This document shows positions 18,453-27,975 of a stretch of DNA of 48,483 bases, one piece after another (the stretch's first letter is position 1; each line of letters begins with the position of its first letter). Source of the stretch: Okeania sp. SIO2C9 (GTDB taxonomy: Bacteria; Cyanobacteriota; Cyanobacteriia; Cyanobacteriales; Microcoleaceae). The notes under the pieces were generated by a model, which worked only from the letters and a program-made list of their open reading frames with translations, did not search any database and was not told the origin of the DNA. The DNA lies in assembly GCF_010672455.1 (NCBI RefSeq), contig NZ_JAAHGO010000012.1:264068-312550 (forward strand), written 5' to 3'. A program made the translations under genes and the position numbers.

Positions 18453-19655
18453 CTAAATTTCAGAACCTCTAGCTTCTTCAGCTTGAATGGTATCAGGTGT
18501 TAAATGTCGCCATCTAAACCTATGGGAAAATTGATGTGATTTCCCTTCCACAATATCCGCTGCAATTTCTCCTAATAAAGGTGCCATTTTAAACCCATGT
18601 CCGCTGCCACCACTACTCACAGAAAGACCTTGAATTTCTGGATGGTTATCTATCCAGAAGTGTCCGTCAAGGGTATCAGTATATAAACATCTACGAGTAT
18701 ACACCAAAGGTGCATCTACCAATTCGGGGAAAGTTATCTTCAGAAAAGACCGCATCTTCTCTACCTCATTATCTTTAATTCGGCGATCGCTATTTTCGGG
18801 ATGAAGAGGTACACCACTAGAATGTTTAGCTATCTTGACAACACCATATTTAGGCAAAAAAGGAAAACCATACCAACCAGAATTAGAAATATCGGCTGCA
18901 AAAACACTCAAATAGGGCGACGAAAAGTATTTAGGGTTTTGAGGTTTTAACCAAAAAACAGGATGACCAGTGGTTTTCATGTAAGGTTGTAGTTCTGGCA
19001 AAAGATAGGGAGTATTCGCACCTGCTGCTACCAGCGCATGACCACATTCAAAAGTATTTCCCTCTCTAGTTTTGATTCCTTGCAACTTCCCATTTTCCAC
19101 AATCAAACTTTCTGCGGTTTGCCCTTGGTAAATTTCAACACCTAAAGAACAAGCATACTCAGTTAGTTTTTCTACTACCAGTGAAGATTCTACATAACCT
19201 GCTTTCGGATTAAAATTAGCATCTATGTAAACCGAGTTATTCACCATTGGAAAACGTTCTTTAATACTTTCAGCATTCATTCTGTCTGGAGAATAACCAC
19301 TTTCAACGAGATTTTGGTAACTAAACTTTTCAAAGCTGTGGCGATCGCTTTCTATTTTATCTTTACACAGCATTAAAAAACCTACTTCGTGATATAATTC
19401 TTCCCCAAAAAAATCATTCCATTCTTTCCAGCGGTCAATACATATTTCTGCCATGCGGAAATATTCTTTATCTGTACCATATTCCATACGGACAACTTTA
19501 GTAATATCAGTAGAAGCTGCTAGATGATGGGGAATGGTATCTGGGTTAATAACTGCCACTTTATATTTTCTTTTGGCTAATTCTACAACAGCAGTAATAC
19601 CAAAGATGCCGCTACCTACAATTAGAAAATCATATTTTGTATTGGGATTTTTCAT
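18453..19655 (-). CDS. FAD-dependent oxidoreductase, monomeric sarcosine oxidase-like
   Basis: 400 residues of the DAO superfamily. The FAD-binding Rossmann motif is YDFLIVGSGIFGITAVVELA (G14-x-G16-x-x-G19). The C-terminal motif SSGGSGHGFKMAPLLGEIAA is typical of sarcosine/N-methyl amino acid oxidases, and Cys323 in RRCLYTDTLDGHFWID matches the Cys that covalently binds FAD in that family. It should oxidise a secondary or N-methylated amine with O2, giving H2O2; the substrate cannot be told. Neighbours on both sides are gene fragments, so it is a solitary gene. Start is the ATG at MKNPNTKYDF; the 5' spacer is ~140 bp to the methyltransferase remnant. Confidence 0.93.
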   Translation of the reverse strand: MKNPNTKYDFLIVGSGIFGITAVVELAKRKYKVAVINPDTIPHHLAASTDITKVVRMEYGTDKEYFRMAEICIDRWKEWNDFFGEELYHEVGFLMLCKDKIESDRHSFEKFSYQNLVESGYSPDRMNAESIKERFPMVNNSVYIDANFNPKAGYVESSLVVEKLTEYACSLGVEIYQGQTAESLIVENGKLQGIKTREGNTFECGHALVAAGANTPYLLPELQPYMKTTGHPVFWLKPQNPKYFSSPYLSVFAADISNSGWYGFPFLPKYGVVKIAKHSSGVPLHPENSDRRIKDNEVEKMRSFLKITFPELVDAPLVYTRRCLYTDTLDGHFWIDNHPEIQGLSVSSGGSGHGFKMAPLLGEIAADIVEGKSHQFSHRFRWRHLTPDTIQAEEARGSEI

Positions 19656-19795
19656 GAGTTTTTATGAATGTTAAACTGATTATGTTGAAAATATCAATTG
19701 TATAATTTTCCTATACTTAGATTAAGTCAAATTTTGATAATTATTCTACTTCATAGTTAAATTATACTTTCAGCTTCAGAAACAAAATTAAATCT

Positions 19796-20209
19796 TTATA
19801 ATCCTAATTTCACATATTCTTCTTCTCTTTCTATACTGATAGATTTCCTTCCCAATTTTTGAGCGACTACAGATGTAGTAAAAGTTCCTGCAAATAAATC
19901 TATAATTAAATCGCCAGGACAACTACTTGCTCTAATAATTATTCCCAATAAAGCTTCTGGTTTTTGAGAGGGAGGAGTGGCAAATATTAGGTCAATACTA
20001 CTGTCTTTATACACAATTATCTCAAACAGCGATCGCCTCTCCCCAAATATTTTTTTTCTGCAAATTTCCAAATTTTCATTTGCTTTAGGAAGTAGGATAC
20101 AGGGGTATGTTTCTAACATTATGGTTGTGACAAGATAAGAAAGAAAAAAAAGAGAATATACAGCATTCAATCTTTGTGAGGTACACCCAAGCGGGCAAGA
20201 TGCCCGCAC
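19796..20209 (-). pseudogene. DNA methyltransferase C-terminal remnant
   Basis: The last ~65 residues match the end of site-specific N6-adenine/N4-cytosine methyltransferases: PPSQKPEALLGIIIRASSCPGDLIIDLFAG, where functional enzymes read ...DPFAGSGTT; here it is DLFAGTFTT, so the AdoMet-binding glycine has gone. The end GRKSISIEREEEYVKLGL also fits. The N-terminal ~70 residues of the open frame show no family match, and the catalytic DPPY-type motif is absent. A non-functional fragment. (The quoted stretch is positions ~76-105.). Confidence 0.8.
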
Positions 20210-20260
20210 TTAAATATTTAATTATTAATACCTGTACTTCCTTCCTTCTTCCTTCTTCCT

Positions 20261-20456
20261 TACCGAATAATTAACTAATTAATAATTAAATAATTCTGGT
20301 TTAAAGCCTCCCTTTTTAAGGGAAAAAAAGCGGTCGTTTGCGGAGCATTCCGTAGGATGGGATGGATGGGTTTCCTAACCATATCCAATCGACCAAGAGA
20401 AAAGAAATAATATTTCCTTATATTCAATTCCGTAGCGGTTTTAACCAGAGGTAATT
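20261..20456. repeat. MITE-like family A, long copy
   Basis: TACCGAATAATTAACTAATT to CCAGAGGTAATT, with interior AAGCGGTCGTTTGCGGAGC, GGATGGGATGG and ATATCCAATCGACC. A small TAATTAA insertion separates the left end from TTTAAAGCCTCC. Followed by TTATCAATTATCCATTATC repeats at ~20454-20485. Confidence 0.75.
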
Positions 20457-20491
20457 ATCAATTATCCATTATCAATTATCCATTAATGAAT

Positions 20492-20714
20492 TCAAGCTTC
20501 ATCACAAGGCTCAAAATCCAATAAATGGACATAAGGTTCAATTAACTCTGGACGTTGAAAGGCGATCGCTCGTAGTATAACAGAGTCTGGCTCAATTCCA
20601 ATAGCATTAAATTCTTCGCGACTTACTTTGATTTCTATTTCGTAGTAATTTTGTATCTGCTCAGTAAATTGGGGGTAAATAACAGCTTGACAAAATCTAT
20701 GATTATTTAGAGAA
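20492..20714 (-). pseudogene. 5'-truncated hypothetical gene remnant
   Basis: On the minus strand an open frame without any start codon encodes NHRFCQAVIYPQFTEQIQNY, then EIEIKVSREEFNAIGIEPDS and the end VHLLDFEPCDEA, stopping at 20492-20494. Codon use looks coding, including a GCGATCGC octamer read as RAIA. Just upstream an in-frame TGA and a 12-bp perfect inverted repeat (20693-20704 / 20715-20726) replace the expected 5' part. Family not recognised. Confidence 0.5.
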
Positions 20715-20726
20715 AATCATAGATTT
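20693..20726. repeat. Perfect 12-bp inverted repeat
   Basis: AAATCTATGATT, a 10-nt spacer, then AATCATAGATTT. It lies exactly where the remnant gene loses similarity, and may be a scar of a deletion or insertion. Confidence 0.7.
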
Positions 20727-20976
20727 AAGTAAGTTGGCATAAATAAACCAAACTATGTAAAGATAAGTAAATACTAATAATATATCTAATATGAGTGAGA
20801 AAATTTACACATGGGGGCTCGTTAACGCCTAGAGCAAACAACATAGTGCCATAGACAATTTTTTTAAAATGTTTTAATTATTCTCGACTTCCAAAATATT
20901 AGTTTGTGTACTATATTAACTTGGACTGGTTCCGTAAAAACTATCTAAACAGCTTAAATTCAAGCGAAAAAAATCT

Positions 20977-21768
20977 ATGGTGAATCTCTCTTTAGAAACA
21001 ATCAGGGCAAAATTTAGGAGAATATTAATATATGGTATTGGAGTTAAACTTCTTGGATATTATGAAAAGTTAATTCCTAAATATTCCTTGATTGGTGATA
21101 CAGCATTTTTTGACTCTCAACAATTTGACTGGACCACTGAGATAGAAGCAAATTGGGTATTGATTCGGAAAGAATTAGATGAACTCCTCAAATACAGAGA
21201 TAGTTTACCAAATTTCCAAGACATTTCTCCAGACCAAGCTGATTATACTAGCCCTGATGATTTGTGGAAAACATTTTTTATGTATGGGTATGGTATTAAA
21301 TCAGAAAAAAATTGTCAAAGATGCCCAGAAACAACTCGTTTAATCGAAAAAATTCCGGGGATGAAAACAGCATTCTTTTCTATTTTATTACCTGGTAAAC
21401 ATATTCCTGAACATCGAGGTCCCTACAAAGGAGTTGTTCGTTATTTATTAGCATTAAAAGTACCTGAACCAAAAGAAAAATGTCGCATTCGGGTGGGTGA
21501 TGAAACCCGTCATTGGGAAGAAGGAAAAAGTATGATGTTTGATGATTCTTTTCCCCATGAAGCTTGGAATGAAACTGATGGTGTCCGTGTAGTTTTATTT
21601 TTAGACATAATGAGACCAATGCGTTTTCCTCTTTCAGTTTTTAATGAATTATTTATGAAATTAATTGCAATTTCTCCCTATATTCAAGATGCTAATATTA
21701 ATCAGAAACATTGGGCAGACCGTTTAGAAAAATTGTTTGCACAGGAACGTGAAAAAGAGAAAGTTTAA
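20977..21768 (+). CDS. Aspartyl/asparaginyl beta-hydroxylase family protein
   Basis: 263 residues. The C-terminal half is a 2-oxoglutarate/Fe(II) oxygenase of the AspH type: LLPGKHIPEHRGPYKGVVRY with iron ligand His146 in HRG, SMMFDDSFPHEAWNETDGVR with the second ligand His194, and Arg204 ten residues later, which binds 2-oxoglutarate. This two-His arrangement (no Asp ligand) is the hallmark of AspH and LpxO. The N-terminal ~100 residues are family-typical and there is no signal peptide; a weakly hydrophobic stretch at 15-30 might associate with the membrane. It could hydroxylate a peptide or a lipid acyl chain; no neighbour decides this. A Gly-rich repeat run (AGGAAGAAGGAAG) follows the stop. 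Confidence 0.9.
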   Translation: MVNLSLETIRAKFRRILIYGIGVKLLGYYEKLIPKYSLIGDTAFFDSQQFDWTTEIEANWVLIRKELDELLKYRDSLPNFQDISPDQADYTSPDDLWKTFFMYGYGIKSEKNCQRCPETTRLIEKIPGMKTAFFSILLPGKHIPEHRGPYKGVVRYLLALKVPEPKEKCRIRVGDETRHWEEGKSMMFDDSFPHEAWNETDGVRVVLFLDIMRPMRFPLSVFNELFMKLIAISPYIQDANINQKHWADRLEKLFAQEREKEKV

Positions 21769-22454
21769 ATTTGAAGAAGGAAGAAGGAAGAAGGAAGGAG
21801 GAAGGAGGAAAAATATTGCTTTGTCTGAGTTTTAGAGCTTCTCGAATTGTCCTAACCTTTCCTTCTATTATTATTATTGATTGATGCTCTAAGCTAAATT
21901 ATCAACTTGATATTATTGTTTTTTAATTCAGAGGTGAAGTAAGGCGATCGCTATTTTTTTGCTAGAGGTAAACTTTAAATTTTCAGCTCTTTTATATTGA
22001 TAATATTTACTGCCCTTTTTGTTCTAGAAAGGACTTACGCACCAGACTCTACAAATAGGGAGGGCGAATACCATTTGTAGGGGCGAATGGTACTTTAAAA
22101 GTAAATTTGTGTAAGTCCTGCTAGGTATCAAATTTTTTGTATCTCAAATAACAAACAATTTATTAGAAATTATTCATATATATTAGTGCGAGCATCTTGC
22201 TCGCGTCAAGTGAGACGGGGACTTACGCACCAAGCGCCATATATATAGCAACCGCCAAGGCGGTTAGGACAATTAGTGCGAGGATCTTGCTCGCGTCATA
22301 AATCATCATAATCACCCGATGTCCTAACTATAGTAGCGCCATATATAGTAGGGGCGAATGGCATTCGCCCCCTACTAATAGCGTATTGTCTAATAATTTG
22401 CCTAAGTCCTGATTTAATAAAAAACAAAACTAAAAAAATATATTTGGAGCAGTA
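21769..22454. other. Intergenic region with inverted GGACTTACGCA repeats
   Basis: GAAGGAAGAAGGAAGAAGGA repeats at 21772-21808. Two inverted pairs follow: GGACTTACGCACC at 22031 with GTAAGTCC ending at 22120, and GGGGACTTACGCACC at 22217 with CCTAAGTCCT ending at 22411. Both enclose short AT-rich stretches with TAGGGGCGAATGG motifs. Also two copies of GTGCGAGCATCTTGCTCGCG / GTGCGAGGATCTTGCTCGCG near 22186 and 22276, small hairpins. Confidence 0.65.
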
Positions 22455-23969
22455 GTGGGTTACGATTTTGACGCAATAATTATTGGCAGTGGTGCAGGAG
22501 GAGGAACAATTGCCCATACTCTAGCAAAAGCTGGTAAACGAGTTCTGCTCGTGGAACGTGGCCCTAGATTTAGTGATGTTGAAGCCTTTCAAGATGAGCA
22601 ACGAATGCTGATTAATAAAGAAGCTTTTGACGATCGCCAAATTCAAGTAAATGGACGTAGCGCTCAACTTCACATCGCAGGAATATTAGGTGGTGGTACA
22701 TCCCTATATGGAGGAGTACTCATGCGCCCAAGTCCCTACGATTTCCATCCAGGTAAATTTTATGACCAATGGTTACCCCGTCATTTATGGGATTGGCCGA
22801 TCGCCTATGATGATATGGCTCCTTACTTCGACCAGGCAGAAATTTTATTCGGTGTCGCCGGGGATAAGCCACACAAAATGCTGAATATTGGTACGCCAAA
22901 TAATGGTTATCCGGCCACAGTTCCACCACTCGAACCAATTAACCAACAATTAGAAAAAGGTATCAAAGCTGCGGGACTAACTCCTTTTCATCTTGCCTTC
23001 GGTATAAACTTTGATACTTGTCTACGTTGTTCTAAATGTCCTGGTTTTTACTGCCCCAATGAATCTCGTGCTTCTACAGTGATCTGTGCTATTGATCAGG
23101 CAACCCTTAATTACCACCTTAAAGTTCAAACTCTGACAGAGGCAGAATATTTAGTTACTAATACCAGTCAAAAAGTTACTGCTATTCGCCTTCGTTGTCG
23201 CAAAACTGGCAAAGTGGAGGAACTCACTGCCAAAATTTATATTCTGTCTGCTGGAGCATTGGGTAGTCCAGTTATTCTGATGAAGTCTGGTTTAACAGGG
23301 CGTAGTGGACAAGTAGGGCGGAATTATATGTATCATTGTGGTGCTTTAGTGGCGGGATTATTCAAACAATCTACTGGTGGGGCGGATAAATTTATTAAAC
23401 AGTTAGGGTTTACAGACCTCTATCTTGGTTCCAAAGAATTTCCACATAAATTAGGGTTAGCTCAAACTGTACCTATTCCCGGACTTCTTTCTCTACAAGA
23501 AAATTTTCCTGTGCCAATTCCTCAACCTATCGCCGAATTTCTGTTGAAGCGAATGTTAGTAATAACTGGTATTGTGGAAGATTTACCCCAAGAGGAAAAT
23601 CGGATAGAAGTTGGTAAGGATGGGAAAATTCGTCTGTTCCACAAATTTCATTCTTATGATGTTTTCCGTTCTCGGTATTACATGACTAAGTTAAAACGGG
23701 TATTTCGTTCGGCAGGAGCGGTATTATGTTTTGGGGCAATGGGTCATAAGGATGATATTCATACGTCCCACCAAGTAGGTACAACTCGCTTTGGTAAAGA
23801 TCCAAATACATCTGTACTTGACCAAGATTGTCGTTTACATGACCATGAAAATGTCTTTGTTGTGGATGGTGGTTTTATGCCAAATGCTTTGGGTGTTAGT
23901 CCAGCTCTGACTATTGCAGCTAATGCTCTTAGGGTAGGGGATATTATGTTGCAAAAAGCGATAATTTGA
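22455..23969 (+). CDS. GMC-family FAD-dependent oxidoreductase
   Basis: 504 residues. The N-terminal FAD-binding motif is DAIIIGSGAGGGTIAHTLAK, followed by LLVERG. A middle motif, GGGTSLYGGVLMRPSP, and the C-terminal VGTTRFGKDPNTSVLD with VFVVDGGFMPNALGVSPALT are glucose-methanol-choline oxidoreductase signatures. A Cys-rich stretch CLRCSKCPGFYCPNES at about 190 is unusual and could bind metal or form disulfides. The reaction should be oxidation of an alcohol; substrate unknown. The start is GTG at 22455 with TTGGAGC eight bases upstream; no ATG fits better. There is no twin-Arg or Sec signal. Monocistronic to judge from the spacers. Confidence 0.9.
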   Translation: MGYDFDAIIIGSGAGGGTIAHTLAKAGKRVLLVERGPRFSDVEAFQDEQRMLINKEAFDDRQIQVNGRSAQLHIAGILGGGTSLYGGVLMRPSPYDFHPGKFYDQWLPRHLWDWPIAYDDMAPYFDQAEILFGVAGDKPHKMLNIGTPNNGYPATVPPLEPINQQLEKGIKAAGLTPFHLAFGINFDTCLRCSKCPGFYCPNESRASTVICAIDQATLNYHLKVQTLTEAEYLVTNTSQKVTAIRLRCRKTGKVEELTAKIYILSAGALGSPVILMKSGLTGRSGQVGRNYMYHCGALVAGLFKQSTGGADKFIKQLGFTDLYLGSKEFPHKLGLAQTVPIPGLLSLQENFPVPIPQPIAEFLLKRMLVITGIVEDLPQEENRIEVGKDGKIRLFHKFHSYDVFRSRYYMTKLKRVFRSAGAVLCFGAMGHKDDIHTSHQVGTTRFGKDPNTSVLDQDCRLHDHENVFVVDGGFMPNALGVSPALTIAANALRVGDIMLQKAII

Positions 23970-24149
23970 ATTTGTGGCTTCATGGCGATCGCATTTCTCT
24001 AACGATTCCCCAGAACGCGATCGCCGACCCAATTTAACTAAAACTTAAGATTATACAACACTGAGGTCAGCCTCAACAAATGCTCCATTTGTAAACTCAG
24101 CAATTAAGTCATTATTAGCACTTAAAATGAGGGATAGTGCTGTCAGCAT

Positions 24150-25229
24150 TTAATTGTTAGACTCTTCTTTCCGGGAAGATACTCGCTTGTTTAATAGGGT
24201 ACTTCCTGTACCCAGACCAGCAATTACGGTTAGAGCTAGTGTAGAAGTCGGTTCAGGAACAGAAGCAGCTTGGACAAATGGATAAAGGAACTGACGGCCG
24301 CCGTAGTCATCGTTACGCAGTGGGCTTGGATCTCCAATTAAAGCACTTGGAATAAAACTTTCCATCAAAATATCAACGCCAAAGGTATCAATACCGGGGT
24401 CAGCGTTGGGAACATCAAACAGAGATAAAGGTGAAGCTGCCGGATTAAATGGATCAACTAAACCTGCCCATGAATTAGTTAAAGTAGCTAGAGCAGTCTC
24501 GCTGCTACTGCCATCAAAGTTGTCATCAATGAAAACACCAGGATTAATATTGAATTCAACATCTCCTAAGCCGATAGCATGACCAATCTCATGGGTCAGC
24601 AATAACTGGAAGAAATCTAGAGAATAAACGGCTTCAGGATTGTTGTTAAGAGTGATGTCTGCTCCAGAGATGGCACCTCCGCCACTGTAATCTGTAGTGC
24701 CTGAAGTTAGGGTGACATCACCAAAGGAAGCTCTAAAGAAGGCTTCGCCACGTTGTCCCGAATCTCCTGGGTTCCAGAAAGTTCCATCAATAGCTGCTAA
24801 GAGGTCAATCTCGGCTCCTGCGGTATTGACACTGCCTCTGCCAGTACCGACAACCTCTGTTTCCAGGTCAGCCACGAAAAATAAATCCGTTCCTAATCCA
24901 GATACTGGGTCAACCAAAGTCCAGGCATTGAACGCATTTTCAATTGCATTTTGAAACTCAGAGACACTAGGCAGTACATTCCAGCTAAATAAATCTCGGT
25001 AGGCTTGATAGGAGCCGCCTTGTAGTGAATATCGGAGTCCACCATCAAGTGAGCGTTCATTCCCATTAAGTATTCTTGGGTCTGCATCCCATCGAAACCC
25101 TCCAGATAACCCATCATTACCAAAAATAACAGCAGCTTTAGATGGAAGTGGGTTAGTTCCTATCGTAGCACAACTCAAGACAGCACTGGCTGTAGCTATT
25201 GAAAATTTTTTCACAACTTTGTTCAACAT
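24150..25229 (-). CDS. Metallo-PEP-CTERM protein (matrixin-like)
   Basis: 359 residues. A Sec signal peptide spans ~1-32 (VVKKFSIATASAVLSCATIG ... SKAA). A zinc-protease motif, THEIGHAIGLGD, gives His213, Glu214, His217 and Asp223 (HExxHxxGxxD), the third ligand being Asp in place of the usual His, as in some matrixin/snapalysin-like enzymes. The C-terminus is a PEP-CTERM sorting signal: ASVPEPTSTLAL, a hydrophobic helix and a basic tail NKRVSSRK, which directs export and cell-surface/EPS processing by an exosortase. Likely an exported protease or a protease-derived surface protein. The segment between, with ALATLTNSWAG, is Ser/Thr/Asp-rich. Long 5' spacer with an ISAs1-type element. Confidence 0.93.
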   Translation of the reverse strand: MLNKVVKKFSIATASAVLSCATIGTNPLPSKAAVIFGNDGLSGGFRWDADPRILNGNERSLDGGLRYSLQGGSYQAYRDLFSWNVLPSVSEFQNAIENAFNAWTLVDPVSGLGTDLFFVADLETEVVGTGRGSVNTAGAEIDLLAAIDGTFWNPGDSGQRGEAFFRASFGDVTLTSGTTDYSGGGAISGADITLNNNPEAVYSLDFFQLLLTHEIGHAIGLGDVEFNINPGVFIDDNFDGSSSETALATLTNSWAGLVDPFNPAASPLSLFDVPNADPGIDTFGVDILMESFIPSALIGDPSPLRNDDYGGRQFLYPFVQAASVPEPTSTLALTVIAGLGTGSTLLNKRVSSRKEESNN

Positions 25230-25583
25230 GATTAAATTTCCTGAGAAAATTCATTACCTGATATTGTTTCACCGCTCCTCCGGAAATTTATGCAAAAATT
25301 TCTTGCCTCACTAGATAAAAAAATGCCTGAAAAGTCGTGGCAGTATAGAATAAAGAAAATAAAAATCACACAATAAATCAAATCATAATCATTCCTATAG
25401 AGGGATAACCACTTTGCAGTTTTCCCAGGGTCAACGCATCTAATTTTTTTGACAAATGACCAAGAGGTACATTCCGAGAATGGAGACTGTGAGACATCTT
25501 AGCTCACGCTCCACAAACGCTATTTTAGAGCGGACGCGATCATGTCCAACCTTGATCGATAACTGATACGGGAGTTTTTATAG

Positions 25584-25680
25584 CAGGACTTACGCAAAGA
25601 GACTATGTATAGCGTATGCTAAATAGAGCGATCGCTATAATTTTTTAAGCGATTGCTGACGCAAAGCTCCGCTAACGTCT
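25584..25680. repeat. GGACTTACGCA-type repeat
   Basis: CAGGACTTACGCAAAGAGAC, TATAGCGTATGC, a GCGATCGC octamer and GATTGCTGACGCAAAGCTCC; closely related to 9228-9312. It lies inside the ISAs1-like element. Confidence 0.6.
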
Positions 25681-25729
25681 AAAGATTTTGGCCATTGTTA
25701 AAAAAAGGGTAAAAAACACCTATAAAATT

Positions 25730-26054
25730 GCTATTATTTCTCCTTCAGTTATTTGACTTACTGACTTGACCCATGACAAAAAACATTGCTGTAATTGTTC
25801 TGGGTCTAGACGTGCAAAAACTCGTGCAAATGTATCGTTAGATGGAATGCCATTAGGCAGTTCTAAAAAAGTTTTTAGCCATTCATATTTAGACTCACCA
25901 TAAGCTTATCCACCCATGTATCCGCACCACAAATTACAGCACAAATAGTAATTATAATAATATCAATTAATTGATGACGTTTAGTTCTATCTACCCTCAG
26001 GTCTTCTAGTTCATAAAAATACTCATAAATACTCTTTTTTGGCTGGAGTTTCAT
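25730..26054 (-). pseudogene. ISAs1-family transposase N-terminal fragment
   Basis: Starts at ATG 26054: MKLQPKKSIYEYFYELEDLR, then HQLIDIIIITICAVICGADT, which is the conserved N-terminal DUF4372/H-repeat-like region. The frame then closes at about 25895 (TAA). After a shift, ESKYEWLKTFLELPNGIPSN and TFARVFARLDPEQLQ continue the family. Similarity stops after GEIIAI, before the catalytic DGKxLR region. A small deletion near 25900 fused the two pieces out of frame. Confidence 0.85.
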
Positions 26055-26493
26055 TGTTAAATTTTTCTATTATTACTAGGATAATTATCCTAAAAGAAAC
26101 TCTAATATTCAGTTTAATAGTGATTTTTTAAGTATTAATTATGATATTTATTTGATAGTTTTGACGGTTGAAAGTTTGGGTATTTTTTGATAGTAATTTG
26201 AGAAGCGATAGACTTCCAGTCCTCTTTCCTACTGAATGCTACGCAAACGCGATCGCATAGCCTCCATTTGAAATTATCTCCTTGGTCATTTGTCAAAAAA
26301 ATTAGATGCGTTGACCCTGGTGCAGTAGCTTTAGGTTCACGTTATCAAAGGTCTAAATAGACTTAATTTTTTTGCTGTTTAATTTCAGTATAATTAGTGT
26401 AGTAGTTGTGCTTTAGGGACTAAAACACTTATTTTATTGCTCAACAAAGCCCAACTACAAACAAAAACTTGATTATCATCTGCTTACATTAAA

Positions 26494-27561
26494 TTACTCT
26501 GATATTTCAACTCCAACTTGCACCTTTACTTCAACTGCTTCCTGTTGAGATTGTATCAATATTTTGCCAGAATTATGATTGGAAACACCTTCTTGTTTTG
26601 AAATCCTCAAATTCAACTTCTCAGCTAATACATCCCGTTGATTAATCAAATAAATACTAACTAAGGTTAAACCTACTCCCACTGACTGTAACGAACTCAA
26701 AACTTCTCCTAAAAACAAATTTCCAAACAACAAAGCAAAAATTGGAGTTAGAAAAGTTAAAGCACTTAAACTCGTAAGATTTCCAGAAGAAGCAAAATAA
26801 AAGAATAAACCATAAGCGATCGCGCTGCCGAAAATTGCGGCATAACCCATAGCTATCCAAGCATACCCATCAATATTTACCCACTGTCCAGACTCAAACC
26901 CTGCGGAAAGAGCAAGTAATGGAACACCACCTAAAATTAAATGCCAACCAGTTGCCATAACTGGGTCATTATATCTGCAAACCCAACGCACTAATACTGT
27001 TCCTACTGCCATAGATAGAGATGCTAATAACATCAACCATTCTCCACTTTGAAACAGCGCACCTATTCCCAGAGATGCTTCTATTGTTTCTGGATGCAGT
27101 AAACTTCCGATCCATTCATCAGGTAAACCAATTAAACTAATACCAAAAACACCAATACCTAAACCTAACCAACCCCAAAATCTAATTCTCTCTTGAAATA
27201 ACCACAATGATAAAATAGCTACTGCCAGAGGTTGGGAGTCAATCATCACCGAACCCAAACCAGCACCAGTTCTGACTAACCCTTGAGCCAAAAACCCCTG
27301 AAACAAAGCACCATCTACTAAGGCAAATAATAAAATCCACAACCAAGCTATTTTTCCTTGTGGTTGAGGTCTTCCCTGAATCATTCCTACCAGTAACAAT
27401 AATATACCTGCTGGCAATATACGCATTGCTGCCATAAAAAATGGTGTTGTCTGAGGAATAACACCTTTCATCGCTACCATTGCTGTTCCCCAGAAGAAAA
27501 AGGGAGCAATTAATAACAGTGGTGCAAAAGGAAGTTTTGAGTTAGTCAGTTTTAGCTGCAT
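26494..27561 (-). CDS. EamA-family (DMT) transporter
   Basis: 355 residues with two EamA repeats of five helices each (about 12-140 and 170-308). Typical features: FFWGTAMVAMKGVIPQTTPF at the start, PAGILLLLVGMIQGRPQP, and the second repeat ending in LTFLTPIFALLFGNLFLGEVL. Members export metabolites or amino acids; the substrate is unknown. The C-terminal ~45 residues (after LINQRDVL) are hydrophilic, cytoplasmic and Glu/Val-rich. The start is the ATG at MQLKLTNSKL. No operon partner; the spacer upstream carries TTATCAG repeats. Confidence 0.92.
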   Translation of the reverse strand: MQLKLTNSKLPFAPLLLIAPFFFWGTAMVAMKGVIPQTTPFFMAAMRILPAGILLLLVGMIQGRPQPQGKIAWLWILLFALVDGALFQGFLAQGLVRTGAGLGSVMIDSQPLAVAILSLWLFQERIRFWGWLGLGIGVFGISLIGLPDEWIGSLLHPETIEASLGIGALFQSGEWLMLLASLSMAVGTVLVRWVCRYNDPVMATGWHLILGGVPLLALSAGFESGQWVNIDGYAWIAMGYAAIFGSAIAYGLFFYFASSGNLTSLSALTFLTPIFALLFGNLFLGEVLSSLQSVGVGLTLVSIYLINQRDVLAEKLNLRISKQEGVSNHNSGKILIQSQQEAVEVKVQVGVEISE

Positions 27562-27975
27562 AGTTATTTCAGTTATCAGTTATCAGTCATCAGTTAGCCT
27601 CCTATCGGAGGAACTTCGTTATCAGTACCGACCGCTGTTTGCGCAGCATTCCGCAGGAAAGTCAGAGGCACCGAAATACTGAAGTTTAATTTTTCTGTCC
27701 CCTTGTAGAGCTACAGCTCGTGGCGCAGCCAAGGGGAGACTATTGACCCTATTTTTTGGTCATTATTTTAAACATTAATATTAAAATGTTATTTACAAAT
27801 TGTAACAATTTTTCGTAAAAATATGTATGATTAAATTTGTTTAACTAATAATAAGGCAAAATTTCAAAATATTCATTAAATATTATTTAAATTGACAATT
27901 TAAGTATAATATGTTATTAAATTAATTCAGATAACTTGTGCTATGATTAAATTTGACTTTTGACTGAATAAAAGT
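27562..27975. other. Divergent spacer upstream of sppA
   Basis: About 410 bp: TTATCAGTTATCAGTCATCAG near the 5' gene, CCTCCTATCGGAGGAACTT (hairpin near 27599), TTTGCGCAGCATTCCGCAGG fragment, then very AT-rich sequence that should contain the sppA promoter. Confidence 0.5.

Larger units (their letters stand above)
25425..26320. mobile_element. Decayed ISAs1-like element with perfect 40-bp ends
   Basis: 25425-25464 (CCAGGGTCAACGCATCTAAT...) is the exact reverse complement of 26281-26320: 40 of 40 bases. Between them, on the minus strand, is the N-terminal third of an ISAs1/H-repeat type transposase. The element is ~0.9 kb, shorter than a complete ISAs1-type element, and its left half contains a GGACTTACGCA-type repeat (25584-25680) in place of the catalytic part. 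No target-site duplication could be made out. No autonomous activity is expected, but the perfect ends suggest that it could still be moved in trans. Confidence 0.8.

Noticed and set aside
19796-20209. Functional restriction-modification methyltransferase
   Set aside because: Catalytic motif missing and AdoMet motif damaged; no endonuclease gene beside it.
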